Source of the DNA: CALXCT01 sp964422185
GTDB lineage: Bacteria > Bacillota > Clostridia > Oscillospirales > Oscillospiraceae
Assembly: GCA_964422185.1 (NCBI GenBank)
Contig: CAYRAG010000043.1
Span: 1 to 14,581 of the forward strand
Reading direction: 5' to 3'
Length of the DNA stretch: 14,581 nt
The stretch's first letter is position 1, and each line of letters starts with the position of its first letter. The notes beneath the pieces were generated by a model. It had not been told where the DNA came from and made no database searches. It saw nothing but the letters and a program-made list of their open reading frames with translations. Below, piece by piece: positions 1-6,622 of the stretch. The position numbers and the translations under genes were made by a program.

Positions 1-151
1 CAAAGACCGTCTCATCAATCGCCGGGAAGATATCCTCAGAGAAGACCTTAGCCCACGAGTTATCCAGCAACTCTCTTTGCTTGGGATTGAAATATAATCC
101 ACAATCGAACAGAGATTTCTGCTCACAGGTACCGCTCTTCTTAAATGACAT
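1..151 (-). CDS. IS1182-type transposase, N-terminal fragment (cut by window edge)
   Basis: Reading the minus strand from the ATG at 151-149 gives 50 codons open to the window edge. The protein begins MSFKKSGTCEQKSLFD and continues with a KQRELLDNSWAKVFSEDIF segment. From memory of the family, a short basic start, a QxSLFD motif and then an LxxSWAKxFxxxIFP block are typical of the N-terminus of IS1182-like transposases of Clostridia, just before the DDE domain. The start is supported by an AAGGGGGAT ribosome site about 8 bases upstream and by a promoter at 193-221. Whether the rest of the gene and the element's far end are intact cannot be seen. Base composition is clearly more AT-rich than the genes to the right, which fits acquired DNA. 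Confidence 0.7.
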   Translation of the reverse strand, partial: MSFKKSGTCEQKSLFDCGLYFNPKQRELLDNSWAKVFSEDIFPAIDETVF

Positions 152-192
152 GACCAAATCCCCCTTGCAGTATTTATCGACTGCTGTGTTAT

Positions 193-221
193 ATTATAGC
201 ACGGACTGGCCGGTAATGCAA
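193..221 (-). promoter_or_regulatory. Promoter for the IS1182-type transposase
   Basis: On the minus strand a perfect TATAAT (193-198) lies 17 bases from TTGCAT (216-221). The predicted transcript starts near 186, leaving a leader of about 35 bases before the ATG at 151. The -10 and spacing are ideal; the -35 is weak (TTG only). Confidence 0.55.
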
Positions 222-786
222 CAATTATATTTATAATAAATCGAGAATTTCCGCATTTGCTTTTGGCGTGTCTGTCGTGTAAAAGCACTGCAGTCGGATT
301 TTGATGACAGCAAAATCCAATTCCGCGACGAATACGATGACATTTTGGGGATAGAGTGTGAGAACGGAATCCGGAGTGATATGTATGATTAAATAGTATG
401 AGAAAGCCCGGTGACATACTAAAAAATAACAAATCGTCTTCTGATTTTAATCCCGGGAATAATGGCGGGTATATTCTCTGAATGGTTGGATAATATGGCA
501 GTAGATGATACCATATGTCGGCAGCATATATTAGAATATTAGATTTACGCAATGTGTTTTCCGGATCATGAGTTTCCACGGAAAGTCATGTTCCGGTTCG
601 GACGAATCTGCCGCGAAAGCGGTACCGCCCGCGCCCGGTCAGAACACGCGGTCAGAAAAGAGGCAGGGCCGGCGCACCTGAACGGTTGCCTTCCGCCGCC
701 GCACACCCGCGGGAATATGGCAAAAATCCTGGATTTCCTCCCTGTTTTGTGGTATAGTAGGAATAGAAATAGAAAGGGGCGGCAGT
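222..786. other. Non-coding stretch with degraded reading-frame remnants
   Basis: No complete gene with a ribosome site was found here. The left part, to about 550, is AT-rich. A plus-strand frame is open from 240 to 392; its end reads DDSKIQFRDEYDDILGIE and a few more residues before TAA, so it looks like the tail of a protein, but it has no usable start and I do not recognise it. A second short plus-strand frame (ATG at 462) encodes 26 residues and also lacks a ribosome site. From about 555 the composition changes to the GC-rich type of the rest of the window, and nothing but the Rpn promoter region is visible. The stretch probably marks the edge of an insertion. Confidence 0.4.
730..758 (+). 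promoter_or_regulatory. Possible promoter of the Rpn-type nuclease gene
   Basis: TATAGT at 753-758 would start transcription near 765, just before the AAGGGGCGG ribosome site of the gene at 787. The matching -35 position (730-735, TGGATT) is a poor match, so this rests mainly on the -10 and its location. Confidence 0.3.
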
Positions 787-1668
787 ATGGATGCGTTCAA
801 AATCCCGTTCAGCGAGATCGCGGAAAAGGGCTCCGTGAAGGACGGCGTATTCACCGATCTCTTCTCGGACAGGAGGAATCTGCTGAAGCTGTACCGGTGT
901 CTGCATCCCGAGGATACCGCCACGACAGAGGACGCCCTGGAGTATGTGACCGTGGAGACGGTGGTGACGGACAGCGTCTACAACGATCTCGCGTTCCTGG
1001 TGCACCGGCCGGACAGGACATCGCTGATCTTTGTGGAGGCCCAGTCGGAATGGTCGGTCAATGTCGCTTTCCGGATGTTTGTGTACCTGTCGCAGTTCCC
1101 GATATGGTACTGTGAGCAGACGGGGCAGGATCTGGACAGCGAAACGCCGGTCTCCCTCCCGTACATGGAATTTTATGTGATCTACCCCGGCGAGAGAGGA
1201 GACAAACCGGACAGGCTCTCGTTCAACCGGGAGTTTTTCCAGGGGGAAGGGACTTTCGGCGATGTCACCGCCAGGGTCATCTGCGCGGGCGAAACGGACG
1301 GCATTATCGATGAGTATATCTCGTTCTGCCAGGTGATGGACGAGCAGATAAGGAAGTACGGCGCAGGGCAGAAAGCGGTCAGCGAGACGATCCGGATCTG
1401 CCGGGAGAGAGGGATCCTCAAAGAATATCTCTGGACACGGGATGAGGGGGTCTCCCGGATCATGGCGGGGCTGTTCGATCGGGAAAACATCATGGAGAGT
1501 TACGGAAAAAGCATGGCGAGGGAGGCCGCGGAAGAGGCGGAAAAGAACATGGTGGAGCGGATGATCCGGTCGGGGAAATTCTCCCTGGAGGACATCGCGG
1601 AAGTTGCGCCGTCCTTTTCCCTGGACGAACTCCGGAAGATGAAAGAGGAGTGCGAACCCCGGGAATAA
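787..1668 (+). CDS. Rpn-type PD-(D/E)XK nuclease / transposase-like protein
   Basis: This 293-residue protein belongs to the PD-(D/E)XK family annotated as recombination-promoting nuclease (Rpn) or nuclease family transposase. The N-terminus has the typical KxGSVKDGVFTDLFSDRRNLL segment (residues 14-33), where the family tracks strain-specific 'PDFAFKxLF'-like motifs. The catalytic core follows: an ND pair (N66, D67) in a beta strand, then a VEAQSE strand with the family's E-x-Q in place of E-x-K (E84, Q86), then a helix with R96. The C-terminus is a charged helical region (about residues 245-290) of the kind that varies between paralogs. Family members are DNA endonucleases proposed to promote horizontal transfer or to act in defence; the role here is inferred. 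The start is supported by AAGGGGCGG about 6 bases upstream. It appears intact and monocistronic, and ends before a strong hairpin. Confidence 0.85.
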   Translation: MDAFKIPFSEIAEKGSVKDGVFTDLFSDRRNLLKLYRCLHPEDTATTEDALEYVTVETVVTDSVYNDLAFLVHRPDRTSLIFVEAQSEWSVNVAFRMFVYLSQFPIWYCEQTGQDLDSETPVSLPYMEFYVIYPGERGDKPDRLSFNREFFQGEGTFGDVTARVICAGETDGIIDEYISFCQVMDEQIRKYGAGQKAVSETIRICRERGILKEYLWTRDEGVSRIMAGLFDRENIMESYGKSMAREAAEEAEKNMVERMIRSGKFSLEDIAEVAPSFSLDELRKMKEECEPRE

Positions 1669-1720
1669 CCGCCGGACACAGCACCGCTCCCGCGCCGGCG
1701 GACAGCGTCGGATAAACGGC

Positions 1721-1770
1721 ACATGCCCCGGAACCCCGCTTTATCGCGGGGCTCCGGGGCATGTTTCCCT
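1721..1770 (+). terminator. Long GC-rich hairpin, terminator between convergent genes
   Basis: Arms 1721-1739 and 1746-1764 pair over 19 positions with a single A-C mismatch and a 6-base loop. The hairpin is followed on the plus strand by TTTCCCTTT, an imperfect T tract. It lies 52 bases after the nuclease stop and faces the 3' end of ptsI, so it may act in both directions. The minus-strand side has only a short TTT. Confidence 0.6.
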
Positions 1771-1868
1771 TTCAGCATTGCGCCCGTCTCAGGGGTCTGC
1801 GCCCCCGTCCGGCGAGGGCGGCGCGGGGAGACGGGAATTCCGGACGGAGCGGCGGGGGAGACCCCCTG

Positions 1869-3479
1869 TCAGCTCCGGATGACCGCACGCTTCACCGCCG
1901 GGATGGAGGACGGCGCGACGGACAGCTCGTCGATGCCCAGGGACATATAGAACTCCGTCAGGGCGGTGTTGGCCGCGGACTCGCCGCAGATGCCCACCCA
2001 GATGCCGGCGGCGTGGGCGTTCTTCGCCGTCAGCTCCACCAGGCGGAGTACCGCCGGATCGGCGGGGTTGAACAGATCGCGGACTTTCGGGTTCATGCGG
2101 TCCGCGGCCATGGTGTACTGGGTCAGATCGTTCGTGCCCAGGGAGAAGAAATCCACCTCCCGCGCCAGCTCGTCGCTCATGACGGCCGCGGCGGGGGTCT
2201 CAATCATGATGCCGTACTGCACATCGTCCCGGAATGGGATTCCCTCCCGGGTCAGCTCCTCCTGAACCTGAGCCAGAATCTCCCTGATCCGGCGCACCTG
2301 CTCCACCCCGGTGATCATGGGGAACATGACGCACAGGTTGCCGTAGACGGACGCGCGCAGCAGCGCGCGCAGCTGGGTGCGGAAGATATGGGGCTCGTTG
2401 AGGCAGATCCGGATGGCGCGGTAGCCCATGGCCGGGTTCTCCTCGCCCTCAATGCCGAAGTACGGCGCCTGCTTGTCGCTGCCCAGATCCAGAGTGCGCA
2501 CCACCACCGGGCGGGGCGCCAGGCGCTCGAGCACCTCCCGGTAGACCCGGAACTGCACCTCCTCCGCGGGGAAGTCGTCGCTGTCCAGGTACAGAAACTC
2601 GCTGCGGAACAGCCCCACGCCGTCCCCGCCCTGGGCGATCACCGCGTCGATGTCCGCCAGGGAGCCGATGTTCGCGGCCACGGTGACCCGGTGGCCGGAG
2701 GAGGTGACGGCCTCCCGGTTCCGGTACTCCTCCAGGGCGGCCCTGTCCTCGAGAAACGCGGCCTGCCTGGCCCGGAAGTCTTTCAGGGTCTCCTCGTCCG
2801 GATCCGGCGCGACCTCGCCGGTGCTGCCGTCCATGGCGGCCAGGCCGGTCAGGGGCAGCTGGTCGAAATCGGACTCCATGCCCACCACGCAGGGGATGCC
2901 CAGCGTCCGGGCCAGGATGACGGAGTGGGAGGTGACGGATCCGTGCCGGGTGAGGAAACCGGCCACCATGGTCTTGTCCAGGCGCACGGTCTGGCTGGGC
3001 AGCAGATCCTCCGCCGCCACAATCACCGGGCGGTCGAACCGGGTGTCGGTGTCCGGGATCCCCTTCAGGATCCGGATGAGCCGGCCGGCCACATCCAGCA
3101 CATCCGCGGCCCGGGCCTGCATGTACTCGTCCCCGGCCATCCCCCGGAACAGATCGGCCAGCGTGTCCGCGGTGGCCCGGACGGCCCACTCCGCGTTGAC
3201 GCCCTCCTCCAGAATCCCCTCCACGCCCTCGCAGAAGTCCGGGTCGTCCAGCATCATGCGGTGGATGTCGAAGACCTGGGCGGTCTTCTCGTCCGTCTCG
3301 CACGCCCGCTCGTACAGGCTGTCCAGCTCTTTCAGCGCCTGGGCGGCGGCGTCGTCATACCGCGCGTGCTCGGCCCCCTTGTCCAGCCCGGAGATCCTGG
3401 TGACGGACAGATCCGGCTCCTCCAGCCGGTACAGTTCCGCGATGGCCACGCCCGCGGACGCGGCGACTCCTCTCAGCAT
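1869..3479 (-). CDS. ptsI: PTS enzyme I (phosphoenolpyruvate-protein phosphotransferase)
   Basis: Enzyme I autophosphorylates from PEP and passes the phosphate to HPr, the first step of every PTS. The 536-residue protein has the N-terminal HPr-binding domain, the swivelling phosphohistidine domain with VTSHSVILAR (His185, equivalent to E. coli His189), and the C-terminal PEP-binding barrel. Visible barrel residues are GLFRSEFLY (Arg292), RTLDLGSDK (Arg328), IETPAA (Glu427), SLGTNDLTQY (Asn450, Asp451), Arg461 and the acid Cys498 in CGES. All catalytic residues are therefore present. Two things are unusual: GSDK replaces the common GGDK, and the protein ends about 35 residues earlier than the usual ~570. 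The start at 3479 is chosen because AGGAGGGGC lies just upstream; a frame extension to 3596 has no homology. The gene is not in the sugar cluster but lies 3.1 kb from it, on the opposite strand. Confidence 0.95.
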   Translation of the reverse strand: MLRGVAASAGVAIAELYRLEEPDLSVTRISGLDKGAEHARYDDAAAQALKELDSLYERACETDEKTAQVFDIHRMMLDDPDFCEGVEGILEEGVNAEWAVRATADTLADLFRGMAGDEYMQARAADVLDVAGRLIRILKGIPDTDTRFDRPVIVAAEDLLPSQTVRLDKTMVAGFLTRHGSVTSHSVILARTLGIPCVVGMESDFDQLPLTGLAAMDGSTGEVAPDPDEETLKDFRARQAAFLEDRAALEEYRNREAVTSSGHRVTVAANIGSLADIDAVIAQGGDGVGLFRSEFLYLDSDDFPAEEVQFRVYREVLERLAPRPVVVRTLDLGSDKQAPYFGIEGEENPAMGYRAIRICLNEPHIFRTQLRALLRASVYGNLCVMFPMITGVEQVRRIREILAQVQEELTREGIPFRDDVQYGIMIETPAAAVMSDELAREVDFFSLGTNDLTQYTMAADRMNPKVRDLFNPADPAVLRLVELTAKNAHAAGIWVGICGESAANTALTEFYMSLGIDELSVAPSSIPAVKRAVIRS

Positions 3480-3515
3480 AGCAAGCCCCTCCTGTTCTGT
3501 GTTGATTTCATCCCA

Positions 3516-3557
3516 CGCGCCCCGTCCGGGGCGCGATTTCGCTCCGCCGCCATTATA
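3516..3557 (-). promoter_or_regulatory. ptsI promoter -10 and leader hairpin
   Basis: On the minus strand a perfect TATAAT lies at 3552-3557, predicting a start near 3545. No clear -35 hexamer is visible at the right distance. The leader contains an 8-bp all-GC hairpin (3516-3523 with 3528-3535, loop GTCC) between the promoter and the ribosome site. It is not followed by a T run, so it is more likely an mRNA-stabilising or regulatory stem than an attenuator. Confidence 0.45.
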
Positions 3558-3626
3558 GCACGGCGCAGGAACGCCGGCGCGGACGAATGGCGGCAAAATT
3601 TACCGGATTTGGTCCGCCGGATCCCG

Positions 3627-3656
3627 TGGACAGGGGGAGCGGCGCCGGGGTATAAT
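3627..3656 (+). promoter_or_regulatory. Promoter of the HAD phosphatase gene, leaderless arrangement
   Basis: TGGACA at 3627-3632 is separated by 18 bases from a perfect TATAAT at 3651-3656. Transcription would begin at about 3663-3664, which is the ATG at 3664. The mRNA would then have essentially no 5' leader. The upstream ATG at 3655 sits inside the -10 element and would not be transcribed from this promoter. Confidence 0.5.
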
Positions 3657-3663
3657 GACAGAC

Positions 3664-4485
3664 ATGAAAGAGAACGAACTGCTCATCTATACGGATATGG
3701 ACGGCACCGCCCTCACGGACTGGGACAGGGGACCGTATCTGCCGGCGCGGAATCTGGAGGCGATTCTGGCGTTTACCGAAGCCGGCGGGGTGTTCTCCGT
3801 GGCCAGCGGCCGGGAGGCGCAGGATATCATGCGCTTTTTCCCGGGCGTGACATTCCGCTGCCCCCTGGTGTGCGGCAACGGCGCGGTGGTCTATGACGCC
3901 CTGGCCGGACGCGTGCTGCGCCGGTTCCCCCTTCCCGCGTCCTACAAGGAGGAGTGCGCCGCCTATGTCCTCTCCCACCGGGATGTTTGGCTGGTGGCCG
4001 CGGACGCGGAGGAGATCTACCAGGTCACTTTCGGCGTGCCGGAGAAGGACGAGCCCATCGGGGACTGGGACCGGCTGCCGCTGCGGGTGGAGGAGTTTCT
4101 GGCGGAGGACCGCTTTATCAAGGCGGTGTATGTCCTGCCGCCCGGGGGCCCGGGCATGGAGGACTTAAAACGGGAGACGGCGCTTCTGCCCTCCGCCGCC
4201 CTGATGACGGCCACCCAGTCCAGCCCCCGGTACCTGGAGATGGTGGACCGCGCCGTGAGCAAGGCGGAGGGGATCCGCCTGGCCCGGCACGCCGCCGGTC
4301 TGGAGGATCGGACGCTGGTGTGCATCGGGGACTACTTCAACGACCTGCCCATGCTGCAGCTGTCGGATATCCCGGCCTGCCCGGAGAACGCCGTGCCGGC
4401 GCTGCGGGACATGTGCCGGATTGTCACCTGCGACAACAACACCGGGGCGCTGTGGGATCTGCTCCGCCAGCTCAGAGATCGGTGA
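3664..4485 (+). CDS. Cof-type HAD hydrolase (probable sugar-phosphate phosphatase)
   Basis: A 273-residue HAD-superfamily phosphatase of the Cof/subclass IIB group. Motif I is YTDMDGT (nucleophile Asp11, acid Asp13), motif II is ASGR (Ser48), motif III is SKAEG (Lys200), and motif IV is GDYFND (Asp223, Asp227). The region between motifs II and III holds the alpha/beta C2 cap that sets substrate choice. Relatives dephosphorylate sugar phosphates and similar small phosphorylated metabolites in the cytoplasm; the substrate cannot be read from the sequence. It is divergent from ptsI with about 180 bases between them, which suggests a link to phosphosugar control, but that is inference. The start is taken as ATG 3664 because the promoter implies a leaderless message; ATG 3655, three codons earlier, is the alternative, and neither has a good ribosome site. 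Confidence 0.85.
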   Translation: MKENELLIYTDMDGTALTDWDRGPYLPARNLEAILAFTEAGGVFSVASGREAQDIMRFFPGVTFRCPLVCGNGAVVYDALAGRVLRRFPLPASYKEECAAYVLSHRDVWLVAADAEEIYQVTFGVPEKDEPIGDWDRLPLRVEEFLAEDRFIKAVYVLPPGGPGMEDLKRETALLPSAALMTATQSSPRYLEMVDRAVSKAEGIRLARHAAGLEDRTLVCIGDYFNDLPMLQLSDIPACPENAVPALRDMCRIVTCDNNTGALWDLLRQLRDR

Positions 4486-4506
4486 GGATTTGCGGCACGA
4501 AACCGT

Positions 4507-4535
4507 TTGAGTCCTGCCGCCCGTCATGGTACAAT
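4507..4535 (+). promoter_or_regulatory. Promoter of the ISAzo13-type transposase gene
   Basis: TTGAGT (4507-4512), a 17-base spacer and TACAAT (4530-4535) predict a start near 4542. That is 15 bases before the ATG at 4557, with GGGGGTG as ribosome site between them. The promoter begins only 21 bases after the HAD gene stop. Confidence 0.6.
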
Positions 4536-4556
4536 GTCTCCCGGGGGTGCGGCGGC

Positions 4557-5744
4557 ATGACACAGGAAGAGATGCATCTGGTGGGCGCCATGATGCCGGT
4601 TCTGGACGAAGCACAGCGCCGGATCTTTCTGGGCGCGTTTTCTCAGTGCCTCGGCTACGGCGGGGTGAGCGAGCTGAGCGATCTCACCGGTGTTTCCCGG
4701 ACAACCATCACCCGGGGAAAAGCGGAAGCCCTGAATGGGGAGACAGACCCGCGGGCCAGGCCGGCAACGCACGGCGCCATACCGGTCAGGGCCCCCGGTG
4801 CCGGCAGGAAGCGCATCGAGGAGACCTGTCCGGGGATCAGGGACGCGCTGCTGCTCCTGCTTCACGGCAACCCCATGGAAGACCCGGGAAGCCCGCTGTG
4901 CTGGACTGCCGGGAGTCTGCGTAATCTCGCGGACGCGCTGGCGGAGAAAGGCATCCGGGTCAACTATGTCACCGTCAGGAAACTGCTGGAAGACAAGGGA
5001 TTCCAGCGAACTCAAAAACCGTCAGGCAGGCCGGGGCCGGACGGGGACAGCCAGTTTCAGTACATCCGCGGGAAAAGCGGGCGCTTCCTGAGGGAGGGAG
5101 ACCCTGTCCTCTCCGTGGACCTCCGGAAAATAGAACAGACCGGCGGGGAGCACCGCCCGGAAAGGCCGCCGCTTCTGATCGTGAACCCGGATCGTTCAGA
5201 CCCCGCCCCGGACGATTTGTCCGACCTCGCCGGAGACAGGGGATTTGTCCGTGCGGATTTCACGGAGGAGACCGCCGCGTTTGCGGTTCACAGCGTCCGC
5301 TGCTGGTGGGATCTCATGGGGAGAGCACGCTTTCCGGACGCGAAAAAACTGTTTCTCACGGTAGACGGCGGCGGCAGCCGTCTCTGGAACGGGAAGCTGC
5401 AGGAGTGGGCAAATGAGACGGGTCTGGAGATCCATGTGTCCCGTTTCCCGCCGGGCACCTGGAAGTGGAACCAAATCGAGCACCGGCTCTTCTCCTTTCT
5501 CACCATGGATCCGAGCGGCGGCCCGCGGGAGACGCTGGCGGCCGTGGTCAGTCTCATCTCCCCGCCCGGGGCAGAAACGGATCCCCGGGGAAAATGCGCC
5601 GCGGATCCCGGCCGGTACCCGGCAGGATTCGGGGCCGCGCAGGAGGCTCGGGACTCCCTCCCTGCGCCGGATACCGCGGGGTGCGGGGGGTGGAATGACA
5701 CTTTCTTCCCGGAACAGCGCCCGGGGCGAACCTGTACAGATTAG
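4557..5744 (+). CDS. ISAzo13-type transposase, solitary and shortened
   Basis: This 395-residue protein matches the ISAzo13 (Rhodopirellula-type) DDE transposase pattern. It has an N-terminal helix-turn-helix with GVSRTTITRG (residues 45-54) and GAGRKRIEETCPGI (81-94), then LRNLADALAEKG and a second helix-turn-helix-like VTVRKLLEDKGF. The catalytic part is SVDLRK (Asp188), FLTVDGGGS (Asp270) and FPPGTWKWNQIEHRLFSF (Glu308), so the DDE triad is kept. From memory of the family, about 15-25 residues are missing between the first Asp and the DTAAFAV block (here ETAAFAVHS, 238-246). The usual insert after GGGS is also short, and the C-terminus is diverged. Family members are often longer than 400 residues. 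I see no terminal inverted repeats, and the gene has its own promoter and terminator, so it may be an immobile or domesticated copy. The start at 4557 is chosen from the promoter and RBS; the open frame upstream overlaps the HAD gene. Confidence 0.85.
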   Translation: MTQEEMHLVGAMMPVLDEAQRRIFLGAFSQCLGYGGVSELSDLTGVSRTTITRGKAEALNGETDPRARPATHGAIPVRAPGAGRKRIEETCPGIRDALLLLLHGNPMEDPGSPLCWTAGSLRNLADALAEKGIRVNYVTVRKLLEDKGFQRTQKPSGRPGPDGDSQFQYIRGKSGRFLREGDPVLSVDLRKIEQTGGEHRPERPPLLIVNPDRSDPAPDDLSDLAGDRGFVRADFTEETAAFAVHSVRCWWDLMGRARFPDAKKLFLTVDGGGSRLWNGKLQEWANETGLEIHVSRFPPGTWKWNQIEHRLFSFLTMDPSGGPRETLAAVVSLISPPGAETDPRGKCAADPGRYPAGFGAAQEARDSLPAPDTAGCGGWNDTFFPEQRPGRTCTD

Positions 5745-5754
5745 CCGGGCTATG

Positions 5755-5785
5755 AGCCGGAGGCTTCGCGCCTCCGGCTTTTCTT
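5755..5785 (+). terminator. Intrinsic terminator after the ISAzo13-type transposase
   Basis: Arms 5755-5764 and 5770-5779 form a perfect 10-bp GC-rich stem with a TTCGC loop, followed by TTTTCTTCT. It begins 10 bases after the transposase stop and directly precedes the 3' end of the convergent membrane-protein gene. Confidence 0.8.
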
Positions 5786-6403
5786 CTACGCGTCCCCGCT
5801 GCCGTCCGGCTCGTCGTCCAGCTCGTCGTAGTTGATCTCCGGCCCGGCGGATTCGGCCGTCCCGCCGGGCAGCGGCTCCGGCTCTCCGCGTCTGCGCCTC
5901 TTCTCCCGTTTCGCCTTTTCCCGGGCGGCGCGTCTGGCGGCGCGGTCGTAGAGCGCCGGATCCACCGTGGGCCGGAAAGCCACGCCCATGGCCTCCGCCA
6001 GCGCTCTGGCCGGGACTTCCGCCCCGTACCCGCTGTTGACGGTGATCAGGGTGGGGATGGCCGTGATCTCCACGCCGTCCGCGTCCTCCACGGAGATGAT
6101 CCGGGTGGTCTGGTTGCGCAGGGCGGTCTCCCTGGTGCACACCGCCGCGGCGGCGGACACCTCCACCCGATCCCCGCCCATGCCCCGCAGCGTGACGATC
6201 TTCGCGTCCGGGTCGTAAAGGACGGCGCAGCGGAACACCTGGACGGTGTAGAAGCCCAGAAGGACGGCCAGCGCGGCCGCCGCGACCACCGCCAGCCACG
6301 AGAACGCCAGCGCCAGCCACACGGCCGCCAGCGCGGCCATCAGGGCGTCCACGATGACGCAGGCGCGGCGGACGGCAGGGGAGGACAGGGGTATTTTTTT
6401 CAT
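5786..6403 (-). CDS. Hypothetical two-helix membrane protein with charged C-terminal tail
   Basis: I do not recognise a named family. The 205-residue protein starts with MKKIPLSSP. It has two adjacent hydrophobic helices at about residues 14-34 and 36-58, rich in Ala, Leu and Val, separated by a short turn. A soluble region of alternating beta pattern (about 62-145) includes ILYDPDAKIVTL-like and RIISVEDADGVEI-like strands and resembles the bacterial PH-type (YdbS/YcxB-like) layout of a helix pair followed by a small beta domain. The tail is a basic stretch (KREKRRRRGE) and then an acidic end (DELDDEPDGS). Both ends are probably cytoplasmic. The start is supported by GGAGGG 6 bases upstream and a promoter at 6473-6500. 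It is divergent from the sugar cluster; a functional link is not shown. Confidence 0.65.
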   Translation of the reverse strand: MKKIPLSSPAVRRACVIVDALMAALAAVWLALAFSWLAVVAAAALAVLLGFYTVQVFRCAVLYDPDAKIVTLRGMGGDRVEVSAAAAVCTRETALRNQTTRIISVEDADGVEITAIPTLITVNSGYGAEVPARALAEAMGVAFRPTVDPALYDRAARRAAREKAKREKRRRRGEPEPLPGGTAESAGPEINYDELDDEPDGSGDA

Positions 6404-6431
6404 GCCAGTCCCTCCATTCCGGGAAGTTCCA

Positions 6432-6470
6432 TTCCCGGGAGACCCGCCCGGACGGATGGGTCTCCGGGAA
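6432..6470. repeat. Bulged inverted repeat at the start of the membrane-protein transcript
   Basis: The arms TCCCGGGAGACCC (6433-6445) and GGGTCTCCGGGA (6458-6469) pair with one bulged G and extend one A-T pair outward. The loop is 12 bases. The predicted minus-strand start (near 6466) lies inside the right arm, so this is either an operator-like DNA site or a nearly 5'-terminal mRNA hairpin. It also lies in the shared region upstream of the PTS cluster. Confidence 0.4.
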
Positions 6471-6472
6471 GT

Positions 6473-6500
6473 ATTTTAGCACATATATACAAATGATCAA
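6473..6500 (-). promoter_or_regulatory. Promoter of the membrane-protein gene
   Basis: On the minus strand TTGATC (6495-6500), a 16-base spacer and TAAAAT (6473-6478) are preceded by TG in the extended -10 position (TGCTAAAAT). It is divergent from the PTS promoter, with about 50 bases between the two -35 elements. Confidence 0.5.
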
Positions 6501-6528
6501 GGCGAAACCCGGGGTTTGTATGTTAATT

Positions 6529-6547
6529 ATTGACAGAATCAGTCAAT
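6529..6547. promoter_or_regulatory. Perfect inverted repeat, candidate operator of the PTS-nag cluster
   Basis: ATTGAC (6529-6534) and GTCAAT (6542-6547) form a perfect 6+6 dyad with a 7-base spacer. The repeat ends 3 bases before the -35 hexamer. RpiR-family regulators bind short dyads as dimers, so the RpiR protein encoded downstream is the obvious candidate. A position just upstream of -35 fits an activator or a repressor that blocks polymerase entry. Confidence 0.45.
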
Positions 6548-6550
6548 CGC

Positions 6551-6579
6551 TTGCCACTCCCGGGGGACGATGCTACAAT
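6551..6579 (+). promoter_or_regulatory. Main promoter of the PTS-nag cluster
   Basis: TTGCCA (6551-6556), an exact 17-base spacer and TACAAT (6574-6579) with an extended TGC before the -10 predict a start near 6586, 37 bases before the IIB start codon. No catabolite-responsive element of the TGWAANCGNTNWCA type was seen around it. Confidence 0.7.
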
Positions 6580-6622
6580 GGCGTCAGTAAGGCGGGGGTA
6601 CCGCTGGAAAGGAGGCAGCACG

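Noticed and set aside
652..1722. 356-codon minus-strand open frame
   Set aside because: It is antisense to the Rpn-type nuclease, with a low-complexity Arg/Pro/His composition and no ribosome site. The sense frame shows a recognisable family.
1761..3896. 711-codon plus-strand open frame
   Set aside because: It lies antisense to ptsI, is rich in His, Gly, Ala and Arg, shows no domain pattern and runs on into the HAD gene. It is a typical high-GC shadow frame.
3954..4556. N-terminal extension of the ISAzo13-type transposase frame
   Set aside because: This part overlaps the HAD gene in another frame, has low-complexity Gly/Arg composition and lies before the promoter at 4507-4535. The homologous part starts at 4557.
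5196..6500. 434-codon minus-strand open frame
   Set aside because: It covers both the transposase 3' half (antisense) and the membrane-protein gene in another frame; composition is Gly/Arg rich without a domain pattern.
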